NCBI RefSeq assembly: GCF_000189635.1
Contig: NW_002476452.1
Span: 434,001-498,000, forward strand
Reading direction: 5' to 3'
Source of the DNA: Tetrahymena thermophila SB210
Lineage: Eukaryota > Ciliophora > Oligohymenophorea > Hymenostomatida > Tetrahymenidae
DNA: 64,000 bases
Each line of letters starts with the position of its first letter. Position 1 is the stretch's first letter. Made by a program: the position numbers and the translations under genes. Shown here one piece after another: positions 22,025 through 33,961 of this stretch. The notes under the pieces are model-generated. The model made no database searches and was not told the DNA's origin. It saw nothing but the letters and a program-made list of their open reading frames with translations.

Positions 22025-24667
22025 TCATATTCTTTTCAATAGAAAATAAATTGCTTTAGAACAATCTGGACTTACTTCGTAAGAATTTGAATCATTAAAT
22101 TCAATCCACTTATTATTGTATTTTGCAGTATAAGTATAGTGATACCCATAATAATTACAGAATCCAATTATTTCATATTTTTAAGTTGTTTTTAAGTTTA
22201 CTAAATATTCGAATTTTTTTTTTAAGATTTCTGGACATCGTTCTTTTGGAATAAAAGATAGTAATCTTATTAGCATAAACTTAGGTGCATATTTATATTT
22301 TCTGATTGACTACAGTTAGTCTCTACATTAAGGGCAAATAAGATCATCACTATTTATCTCTTTAAACAAATCTAAATCACTATTATCTTAAAAGGCATCA
22401 TCTAATTTACTGCATTCGTATCCAAATTCTTAATAATCTAAACAGGTTATAAATTAATTATCATTTGGAATTTTTTACCTTTTACATCTACCACACTTTA
22501 ATTTATCTTTATAATTACGCAAAAACAAATCATCAAATTATTATTTTTAGTTATCAGGTAAAGATTTTTTAATTTCAGAAAGAAGATTATAAACACACAT
22601 GTAGGCATCTCCACCAAAAGTGTGTTTCTGATTTTATTTAGATTTTTCAACTATTTTTTAAATCAAAAATGTAATTTTTGAAGTATTTCTTTCTTCCATG
22701 AATTGAAATAGTTGTTAAAAATCTTTAGAAAAGCCAGGGTTTTCAAATATTTTTTAATCAAAATAGTAAACTTACCTTAGAGTTTAAATTGCAGAATTAA
22801 TATAGCATGTTAAACCAATATTTGGTAGACCTATTTTTATTTTATCAAAATATTAGCTATTATTTAAATCTTTTGATTCGATAACATATTGATTGTTTCT
22901 AGTATTACTACTTTTTGCCTCTTTATTATTTAATTATTGTTCATACGTGTAATAAATCTACTATATAGAGTCGTTCTATTTTTAATTATATTAGGTTTTT
23001 TTCTGGGCTTAATCATTTGTCGAGCTCCTTTTGTTAGCTTAAAAACTCTATTCAACCATTCTTCCGTTTCTTGAACTCACATTATTTTATTGAGAAGTTA
23101 AATTTTAAGTCTAACTTTCATTATCAAGTTATTGTTGCTTTTAATTATCCTAATTAGATTTTTATTAATTTTACTGGAGAGGGTTTTTTTTTGAAAGCTC
23201 TAAGTGCTCAGATACAGAATTTTCTTAATTTTACAATAAATTAGTTTAAGTATCAGCTAAACTTTTTTAAGTTTTGTTTTAGCTTTCGCAATTAGCATTA
23301 TTCTAATTATTTTCTTACATTTTAAGTTAAGAGTTATTTTGCATTTTATTTGTATTTGAAGAGCTAATATTTGATTGTTAATTACCTTTTATTAAATTGT
23401 CTTCTTGAGCTCTTAAGTTTACATTTTAAGATTATATTTACTATTTCTTTAAATTATTTAATTCAGATTTCTCATAACTGGCTAACTCAAATTTATTTTA
23501 AGAGGTGATCAAACTTCTTGAAGAACTTTATGAAGCAGAATCTCTTGTTTAGTCTTTATTTCTAATATTATTTTATGATGAATTTGAGTTAAAAGATGCT
23601 TAATCTTACTTTTTGATTATACTTTGGTTATCATTTTAAATTGATTAACTTTTTTAAATGAGCGTCTAATTTATTTTTTAACTTTAGTTATTTATTTATG
23701 AAGCTTCATTATTTGGATTGATATGATCTTTACTTTATAAATTTGAATTCCTCTCTTTTTTTTAATAGTTTTAAAAGGAATAACCATATTATTAATTATT
23801 ATACTGATTGTAGTCTTCTTACTATACAATTTTATTTGAATTTAGTTAGCTATTAGATGTCTATTTGACAAATTAATGCAATGCCTTTTATTAATTTATC
23901 TATGAGTGAGGGTCGAATTTAGATGCATTTTACAATTATTATAAATTTTAGTTTATAATGCTTTTTTGTTATTTTGGTTATGGAGAGTTTAAATTTCTAT
24001 TAGTAATGGAAGAACTAGTAGTTGTTCTTAGATAATGAATATTTTGAGTAGTCACATTATTTTAGTTAGTTTAGCTGTAAGTATAATTTTCATTCTGCAA
24101 ATGTTAATTTATTTAATAATTTTAATATTAATATTAAGATTTTGCTGAATTCTATTATTTATAGATATCTTAATTTTTCTAATATTTTTCAATGTTATTT
24201 TTTTCAATTATTTTAGTTAAATAAGAAGGTTAAGTTCCTATCAAATACTTTGTTTATTCAAAGTTTTTCTAATAATTATTTGATAAGTTCAAATTATTTT
24301 CATAGCTATTTTTTTAATTCAGTGTCTATTGAAGGATTTATCCTTTATTAGCAGTTTTATTATTATCTTACAAGTAAGATTTAAAATATAACTCATTTTT
24401 TTAATCTTAGTAATTAGGAGTAATGTTTTATCTATAATTATGTGAGATATAATTATTTGTACTATGTTAAACACTAGTTTATCTATCTCCAAAATAAGCA
24501 CCTAAGAATTTGTTTTATGTTTTTTCAGAATATTTCATTGTATATTCTTAAACATTTTAAGTAGGCTTTTAATTGTAGCCCATATAATTACTGCTTGATC
24601 TATTTTCTTATTTTATTTAAGGTTAATTTGCCTTTAAAATATAAGTCCTATTGTAACAATTGCTCAT
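22025..24667 (-). CDS. USP (peptidase C19), 880 residues, with about 600-residue Gln/Asn-rich N-terminus; duplicate copy 2
   Basis: The minus-strand frame runs from ATG 24667 to TGA 22025-22027 without interruption (881 codons). Residues 1 to about 600 are low-complexity, with very many Gln (mostly TAA/TAG codons), Asn and Ser. The C-terminal USP domain is complete: Cys621 in GLTCYINSAIQTL, FGGDAYMC, pairs CGRC and CPQC, His843 in GYHYTYTAKY and Asp859 in EFNDS. The domain is closest to the first domains of 11035-13305 and 14245-16536. It should be an active deubiquitinase-type enzyme. The extension is the kind of sequence that forms disordered or condensate-prone regions; that role is inferred. 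A partial copy lies at 1-1747, and the match continues about 700 bases upstream of both start codons. Confidence 0.88.
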
Positions 24668-26318
24668 AATTTTTTGTTATCCTTATTTTTATTAAATTAA
24701 TATTTATTTATAAAAGATACTTTTTCTCTACAAATATATAAATAAAGAAGTTATTAAGAAAGAATTAAAAGTTTACAAAGTTTCACAAACCTTATTCAAT
24801 AGAGTAATATTTTAAAAAAATTTATATCAAAATAAAAACCTCTCTCATTGTTTATGTGTGATTATGAATTTAAAATACCTAAATTTGATAATATGATAGT
24901 CATTCTTAAAATATTTATGATTTTAGAACGAAAAAAAGCTTTTAAATAAAAGTATTTTATTTTATTGTCAAATAGAATTAATTAAATTTAAAAAATATAT
25001 TTAATAACCTGAAATCAATCAAATACTAAATTTTATTCATTTAAAATACTTTTATTTTTTACTAAACAAATAAATATTAATAACGGGTGAGTAAAATCAA
25101 TTAATAAAAAATTATGAATTTATATAATTTTTTCTTCTATTCTATTTTTAATTAGAATATCTAAAGACTTTACAAATTAAACTGATAAAAAATAAAAGTG
25201 TTTTATTAAAAACATTTCTATTAATGCTTTTTAACTCAAAAAAAGTCACGAAATTTACATTCAAGCATATTATCATCAATATCATCATTATCTTTCAAAA
25301 AATTTAATTTTAATATACTTACCTAAAATTAATTTTATAAATATTCCTTATCAAAATAAAAATTCACTATTTTTAAATAAAATATATTTCTTTTTAAAGA
25401 TATTTACTGGGGTATACATATTTACCCATACATACATAAAAGCTATTAGTAAAGTATTGGAAAAAAATTTTTAATACTGATACTTTTTTATTTTTTTATA
25501 GACATAAAAATTAAAAATTTTTATCAATGCTCTTAATAATTCTAATGCTAGTAAAAGATTTACTGGCATTTAGATATAATAAATAATTGAAAATTTTAAA
25601 ACAAGGAATATTTAAACTTTAATTTTGATAAAAATATACTCTTTTTTAAATATTAAATAGTAATTAATTTATTAAATATTATTGATGATTATTAATTTTT
25701 TCATAAATTATTTTATTTTTACAATTATCAAAATATTTATTTAATTAAGAAATTTTAATATTTTCATCAACAGTATTGATTTAGTATTTATGTAATTGAG
25801 GGTATACTCTTTTATTGTGAACTGTTTTCTTTTGTATCAAAGGAAGTTTATTTTCCTCTTCTTTTCTATTTTACTTCAGAAATGCTTATCTAACAATAAT
25901 AATTGACTTTTATTATGAATAATTTAAATCATTACCATTTATAATAAAGAAAAATACACATGTTTGAATAAAATATATCCAATTTTTATGTGAATATATA
26001 TTATTTATAATAATAATAAATAGATTTATTAAAAAGCAAAGAAAAATTATATTGTAGGTCAAAGAGTATAATAAAATATATTAAACAAATTGATAAATTA
26101 CTTTTAATTTATATGCAATTAAAATTAACAATAAAATGAAGGTTTTAATAGATATTATATATTTTATATATGTAAAAAAGTGAGATGAAAAGAATTAATT
26201 TAATAAGATTAAAAATAATAAATGGATGAATAGGTAGGTAGGTAGGATTGTATTTAGTTATTTATTTTTTTATTATGGAATATTTTAGTTTTATAAATCA
26301 ACCATTTAAAAAAATCAC
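24668..26318. other. Intergenic; duplicated flank, motifs and end of the island
   Basis: Bases 24668 to about 25390 match 1748 to about 2490. Dispersed motifs lie near 24944, 25041 and 25190, the last ones seen in the window. A short minus-strand protein-like stretch at about 25770-25890 is too weak to call. A GGTA/TAGG microsatellite occupies about 26230-26250. Confidence 0.5.
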
Positions 26319-29300
26319 TCACTCTTTCATTTCACTTTATTCTGGTTAAACATTTTATAGATTACTCTCGTTATTGTTTTTACTTTAATCTTAATTGTTG
26401 TTATTCTTATCAGTATTAGATACTGAATTTGAAGATTAGTTTTAATTTACATGAGTTTTTTATTCTGCTTCTTCAGCAGTATTGCTTATTGAAGTGGCGT
26501 TAGAAGTAGAGGAAGTAGTTTTGCATTATTTTCTTGGTTCATGAGATCTTTTAAGTTAGATTAAAGATTCAGTCTATTTATTGTACCAAGACTCAAATTT
26601 GGCTGTTTTGTTAAATTCTACTTCAACAAGTTGATCTAAAGGAACTGCGCGACGCTTAAGCTTTGAAGAGGAAACTAAATAGTCTTCCTTTTAGTTATTA
26701 GAATTAATTATATGATTTGTATTTGAATATGTGTGATATTCTATGTTGTTTTATTGGAATACTTAGAGCTGCTTTTATTTAAGTTTATCAGCATTCTTTC
26801 TTTTGTTACGAGAAAGATATATAGGAAGCTCTGAGTTATTAGTCTTATTTTACAACTTAGGAGTAGGATCGTTCATATAGAAGTTGAAATACTCACGAGA
26901 TTTATTTATTTAATCAATTTCCCAATTTTTGTATATGGAATCGATGTAGTTAATATATAAAATATTTGAATTTAAAACACGAGTAAATCTAAAGAAGCTA
27001 CGATTATCGCTAGAATTTGAGTTATTTTTTGTTGTAGAGTCCAAAATTATTTTATTTATTTTCACATATAATATTTCTTCACGAGAAGGAAGGCTTTATC
27101 TCAAGCGATGATCTTCAGGGTGAATGTATAAATGAAGCAATTTTTAACTTAAGTCATCTGTTGCTAATGTTTATAAACTTTTTATAGTGGCTTGTAGTGT
27201 CTTATCGATGGTGAACATTAAGAAAGCTTGTTTACCGAAAATTGAACGCAAGTAGTCTTCGTACTTGGTTTCACGTTATTTCAAAGAGCCAATTAAAATA
27301 TTTTTAAAGGTTTGGTAACGCTCTTTTGAAAGTTCTTCTTTTTCTTAATCAGTTAACTTTTAAGTCTTTTCATTGTCTTCAAAGTAGCGTGAAATTTCTT
27401 GAGCCTTGTACAAACGCTCATATAAAACATAGAAAAATCTTAAGAAGATATACAAATTTTTAGTTCCATAGAATCCAATCATCTGCTCAGGATCAATTTT
27501 AGGCAAGTAGAAATTTTCATCAATTTAATCCATCTTAAAACTCATTTCTCTGATTTTCTCTCCAGTCTTACTGTTTTCATCATCAAGAATATCATTCAAA
27601 CTGCTCTAATTATTCTAAAAAGATTAATTGCTTAAAATAAAATATTAATTAAGTTTATAAATTACATGGTTTGATTTATCTTGATTTCCTTCGTTTTAAT
27701 CTCCGCTTTCTTATGATTTGTTTTTGCGTTGCTCATTGCCTTCTGTTTCTAATTCCATATCATTGTCGTTATTATCTTTGGATTGTTGCTTTTTGTTAGC
27801 AGAGTTTAGACAATTAGAAGAAGGACTTTTTGTGTTTTTACCCTTTTGCTTGCAAGCGCCTTCTTCTCCATCTTTTTTCTTTTCCTTTTCATCATTGTTG
27901 GCATCTTTTTCTTCACCTTCTTCTTCTGCACTTTTTTCATCTGATTTATTTTTTTCACCTTCTTTAGTTGCTTCTTCGTTTTCTTCAGCTATAGCTTCAC
28001 CATCCTATCCCTTACCGTTCTTATCGTTACCAAAAGGAATTTCAGTTCCATCTCTGCTGACAGGACGTAAATAAGCTTATATTTTTTCAAAAATTTTGTT
28101 TTCTATTTCTGTGACTATTCTGATTACTTTATTTTCATTTAATGTTATGTCTGTATGCTCTATAGGCTTAAAAGTTAAATCAAAGAAACCTTTAAGTACA
28201 AGTTAAGCAGTACGTTTAATTTTTTCACGGTCAGATTAATTGATAGTAGCATATTGCTAGTAATGCATCAATAGAGAAAAAGTGTCTTCACAAATCTATG
28301 GATCTTCGAAAATAAATGCCATCATAGGTAATGCAAATTTACGGGCAACATTTTGATAATCAAATTTAATAAGTTAATCTTCATGTGAAGCATGAGAACA
28401 TTTTTCAATGTTAGTAGTACCTTGGAAGGTGTTAAGGAATTAGAAATAACTTGACACATCAGTTTCAAAGTCTTATGTATTTTCGATACCATCATCATTT
28501 AAATGTTAGTTCTTAACTAAGGCAGCTCCAGCAGAGCGGGTTGAACCTTGTTACATCTGTAAAAGTTATTATTGTTGTTATTGGTATTATTGCTATTTAT
28601 GAATTATTGTTTATTGATGAGTCATGTATGAAGAAATACGCATCAACATACGATTACGGAATTCAGGTTCTTTCTCAAAACGAGTTGATACTGTGAATTT
28701 ACGATCGTGACGCTTAAAAATAAAAGAACGATGATCTAATGAACGATGGAAATTCTTTTCTGCAACTTCGTGCCATTGTTTTCTAGCCTGATTCATTTTG
28801 GCTTCTTCTATTTCTTTAAGCTTGCTTCTAACTCTTTCAAGAGCGACAAGGACAGTCTTCTTAGGATTGCTCAAAAGAATTTCACATATTTCTTGCTATT
28901 CAGGTGAACCATTTTTGTAAAGGCATACAATCATTTTCAAGTCAATAGCCTGTTACATCAAACGACGACATTACTCAGGATCTTCACATTATTCAACTTA
29001 CTCAAGCAATTTAATAGTTCTACGATACATTTAAATGTGGTGATCGTATTCATATTTTTCATCTTCACTCTTGAACAACTATTCTTCATATTGATTCTTA
29101 CGCATAATGCTGAAAGTAACATGCTCAGTACCTTAGGGTACAGTAACTATGCTTGTATTTAAAACACTTCTAGTTAATTCAGTTGAATTGGAGCAGTACT
29201 TTGGATAGAATTTAGGCATTTCTACATAACTATGAGTAAATCTTTCATGGTGATTAAAATCGAAATCATTTAGAGGCTTGAAGTATGGTGTTGCTTTACG

Positions 29301-31664
29301 TCTAGAGCTCTCTCTACATTCAACTAAATCTTTAAGTTATTCTATGAGCTTTTCTGGATTATTGAACCCTTAAAGTAGGTAAGAACCTTATTCAATCATT
29401 TCACTAGCAGTAATAATGCATTCTACGTATAAATAAAGTAACTTTAACATATTCATGAAGGCAATAGGATCCATATGAGTATCAATCAGATAAATGAAAT
29501 TTTATTCACTCTATTTAATTATAAAATTTAATTAATTTAGGTTAAATAATTTTTTATTAAACAAAATAAATTCAAATTTGTAAAATAAATTGGCTTGGAA
29601 TAATTTACAAAATTAAATTAAAATTAAAAACGACTTTTTGAAAGATATTTATTTATTTTTCAATCAATCAATTAATCTATTGATTTAATTATTTATTTGC
29701 ATATAATTCAATATAACTATTAAATGCTAAAATGAAAAATCTATCAAATTAAAATTAATTTTTTTATGTTTTTGATTTAATCAATTTATTACTTTAGTTG
29801 CTCCTTGTATTGTGCTTTTGGGTATGCCAGGACCATCACCATCACCTGTAAATTAATAATTTATATTTTATAAATTAAATAAAAGATTAAAATTTAAATA
29901 AATAAAATAACTCCATATTTAACTATTTTATTGTTGAAAAATAAAAATATTTATTTCTGCATAGTGTTTATAACTAGTTTAAAAATATTTGCTTTATTTT
30001 ATGCACTATTATTTTTTTTTTACACCTTATTCAATCCATTAACTAAATCAAGTGAGTCAATATACAAATTAAAAATTTTAGTGAAAATAAGTAAGCGGCT
30101 AGTTAACTAACTATGCTATCATAAAAACAAATTCAATCAAGCTAACAAAAAAAAAATTTGTATGTAAGTAAGTATTTCTGTTTTTCATTTGAATTTTAAA
30201 AAAAATACCCATTAATTATATTCTGTTGACTGATTATTGCTCACTGCCCATATCTGCTAATCTGGTGGAAGGCACCTTATAGCTTCCACTGCCTTGATTG
30301 ACATTAAGTAAATTATTGCCATTAGGAGTACTTGAATGATTTGTATCTTTGTTTGCAACTGAGCCTTTTACGTACCCATTTGAGTTTTGCTAGTTTTAGT
30401 TTGCTGAAGATTGGGTTGTGGTGTTTTGATTAGCATTTGAAGAAGAGTTGCCATTAACAGTTTCTTTGCTTTAGTTATTGGCAGCTAAAGTATTGCTGTT
30501 ATTATTTTTGCTATCTAATGGTCCACTTTATGAGGCATTATTGACGCTATTAGCATTGGAAGCATTTTTATTCTTTTTTCTCCTTCCCTCTTTTTCTTCA
30601 TCCTTTCTTGCTTTTCCTGTGCTTGGTCCTACTATATTTTAAACTAACTGACCTTAGCTAATTTATTAAATATTATTTGCAGTGCTTTCATTATTTTCAG
30701 ACTATGAAGTACTGTTTTGAGGAAGCTCTTAAAACAAAATTTGTGCTTTTTAGTAAATTGGATGGTCTTCTCCAAAAATTTCTTCACATGTTTAAATAAA
30801 TAATCTCAACTGGTCTTCTTAATTTTTGAGTCTTTGCCTTAAAGCATTAACAAATTCGTCCATTTTATCAGGACATTCAGATCTTATAACTTGGCAAAAC
30901 TGTGATAGTTTTTGGGTTACTACCTCTTTAGAAGCTTCTGGCTTTGGTGGTTCAGGCAGAGAACGTTATTTATTATTGCCAGATTAATTATTTGAATTGA
31001 TAATATCAATGTCATTTTTTTATTTACCGCTGTCAGATTCTCTGATTGAATTTCCTGCATTACCATTAGCAGAGCTTGAGTTTGCATTGGCAGAAGTACT
31101 AGCACGATTATTTAATTCGTTACTGTTGTTGAAACTATCCTTCAAAGTTGTTTTCAACGACTATTCAGGAATCTAGTACTGGTAATCTGGATGCATCATC
31201 TTATTTATCTCCATAAGAAGGTCGCCATAAGGAAGGAATAATTTACGGATTTCGCTATGAAACTCAAAACATTTGTCTGATTCTCTATTATTTTTGCAAA
31301 CTTCAACAAATTACTTATAAAATTTGTCATTCTCCTTACGAATCTTGTTGACAAATTACTGTACGTGAGATTTAAGTCTTTGTTAATTTGTAGTGCCCTA
31401 TCCAATGGTTGAGCTGGAATTAGAAGGTGTTCCTGCAGCTGCAGAAGCTGCATTTGAACTTTATTGTCCTCCTTAATTGCTTGCAGATTAAGGAACAACT
31501 TACTGCTATGCTGAAGAAGCTTACTATTGAGAATTATTCAATAGTTGTTCTTATAATTGTTGTTATTATTAAATCAGCAATTATTGCTAGGCCAGCTAAT
31601 TGGCGGCATCATTGCCGTTTAGTGCCTACTATTTCAACTTTGCTTATGCACCACCTTAATGCAT
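26319..31664 (-). CDS. SIN3: SIN3-family transcriptional co-repressor scaffold
   Basis: Three exons close in phase to 1566 residues: 31664-30209, 29845-29793 and 29510-26319. The start region is Gln/Asn/Ser-rich. Around residues 100-165 a paired-amphipathic-helix pattern is clear (VQQFVNKIRK, then IRKLFLPYGDLLMEIN), and a second candidate lies near 255-320. Around residue 750 is the HDAC-interaction core signature QWHEVAEKNF followed by RSLDHRSF. Around 1180 MIGFYGTKNLYIFLRFFYVL matches the SIN3 C-terminal domain. An acidic/Lys stretch of about 120 residues lies between them. SIN3 proteins scaffold histone deacetylases on chromatin in the nucleus and have no catalytic activity of their own. 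The 53-base middle exon and the 363- and 282-base introns are assigned only from splice signals and phase. Confidence 0.85.
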
Positions 31665-33961
31665 CTATAATTAGTCAACTTATTTTTATAAATAAAAATT
31701 TTTCTTATAAGTATCTGGGTCTGTTTCTTCTTATACAATTTGACTCGCCCTCTTTAAGTAGCTCTTTCTTTTACTTTTTTTTCTTTATTATATTAAAATT
31801 GCTTTTATTAATTATTTTTTTTTTTCTTGATCTCTTTTTTCTTTGTATTCATACATTCAATATAATTCAATATAGTTGTTCTTTCATCTTTCGTCTCTTC
31901 TTTCTTCGCTTCTTATAAGTTTAATTATTTACTAGCTTTCATTAATCAATATATCTATGCAATTAAATATATATATATATGGATTCTAGTTCCAGAGCCA
32001 ATGTGCATTATGTTATATATTGGTTGATTGAACAAAAACTTATGAAGAAATGCCGATCACTATGCAATCAGTGGCTTCTAAATACTTTTTTGAAACGAAA
32101 AGCACACAAAAGATGAAATTGATTATTTGAAATTATAAATAAATAAACAACTTTTTTAAGCATAAATACAAATTCGATAATTTAAGTAATAGCATTAAAT
32201 AAACATATTCATCCAAATTGTCAAATAGCGACTCAAAAATTGATTTTATTTCATTTGTCTAAAAATAAATTTTTCTCTATGTTGTTCGCATAGCAAGATT
32301 TATGATAAAAGAATAATGTCAGAATAGACTGATAAGTGGCTTAGATAATTAACTTAGTTTAATTAATAAAATATAGTTATATTCATATTTAATTTTTAAA
32401 ATTATCATTTTCAATACTTATACAAAAGATACCAAATTATAAAAAAGCAAAACCCTCCCTATGACGGAAATGAAATATTATAAATGACTTTTATTTATTA
32501 GAGTAAAAATGATCTAACAAATAGTCATTTAAACTTTATAGCAAAAAATATTATTTATTTTAATCAGATGCTAATAAATTTAATGGAAATTCAATTTTGA
32601 AATCTCAGAAATTTCCATCAAACTAAAATATTTAAGTAAGTCCTTAATAAAATTTATATATAAACTACTTAGGTTTTTATTACTTTCTTTCGTTCATTCA
32701 TTCATTATGCCAAAAGCACATTTAACTAATAAGAAGGAAAGGCCATTTGAAAAAATAAAAAAACTTTAAGATATTCTAAGTCTATTTATTCAAAGCAAAG
32801 TTCCTAGTCCTTGCGTGAATTTTTCAGTTAAATAAAAGTTTAAAAATACTGAAGGATTTATTGTTTTAAAATAAAATTATTATTCTACTTAGCTAACATT
32901 CTTCTTAAATGTCTAATACACAAACATCTTAATTTCTGCACCCTGATCTTGCTATACAAGATAAAATAAAGACCAATTTCAATTAAAAACTATTTAATCA
33001 GTTAATTCGATGCTTCTACTAACTTTCTAACAATTTTTAATGCTATTTAGCATACTAATTTAGCACTTTCATCTTAAAATATAAATCTAAATTTAAATCC
33101 TTATTGTCTATTTTCATATAAAACCCGTTGTAGGGAAATTAATAATTGTATCTCAAAGTTTTGATTTTTCCTTTGCTTATTAAGACAAAAGTCATTTGAT
33201 TTTAAATAAATCTTTATTTACCTCTAATTAAATTAATTTTGAAAATAAAGAGCAAAAACTAAACTGTGTTTAAATTAATTAGCTTAGAAAACTATTTAGG
33301 AGATATATAAGATAAAATAAGTAATAAAAATCAAAAAATATGTATGTACTTATTTATATATGTATATATACTTATTTATTTTTAATGATTAGGATTTATT
33401 TAGAATTATATCCGAAAAAACCTTTGATTCTTATTTAATTTATTCTTTTTATTAAGTCTGAATTTGTTTGTTATTACTTTATTACAATCAATATCTCTTC
33501 CCTCCAAAAAATAAAAAAAAAGTCACTTATAATATTTACTCATATTAAATTACTTATCAAACCTTCTTTTAATTAAAACCACTTTGTTTAACTACTTACT
33601 TACTTAATAGAGTTTATTTTTATAAATTTTAAAAAAATCAAAAATACTATTTAAAATAAATTAAATAAAGGATAATTCTTATAAATAATTTATACTTTTT
33701 AAAATATATAACATTTTTATTCTTTTAATTACCTTAACTCCTTAAACATATCTAAGCTGAAGAGTCAAAGATATTATCAATTTTCCCATTTAAAATATAA
33801 TATTGATCTTTTAATTCAAATATTTTGAATCGAGGGACAAATTGAAGAAACAAAGTAAAATATTTAATTAAAATTTTATATTAGTTAAAAATCTTTTACT
33901 TATAAAATAATAAAAAATATTTTAATAAATAATATAAATAAACAATTAATTTTGCTATTTA
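31665..33961. other. Long intergenic region with a less AT-rich structured patch
   Basis: I see no ORF that reads like protein. Bases 31981-32115 stand out as less AT-rich and contain short potential hairpins (GCCGATCACT/AGTGGC and CCAAT/ATTGG). This could be SIN3 5' leader or a small RNA gene. The rest is AT-rich. Confidence 0.45.

Noticed and set aside
27718..28074. Plus-strand Ser/Phe-rich ORF of 118 codons
   Set aside because: It is antisense to the acidic/Lys stretch of SIN3; Ser/Phe runs are what GAA/AAG codons give on the opposite strand.
31427..31918. Plus-strand 163-codon ORF with hydrophobic end
   Set aside because: Its first half is antisense to the SIN3 N-terminus (ATG at 31664) and the rest is T-rich leader DNA; no conserved motif.
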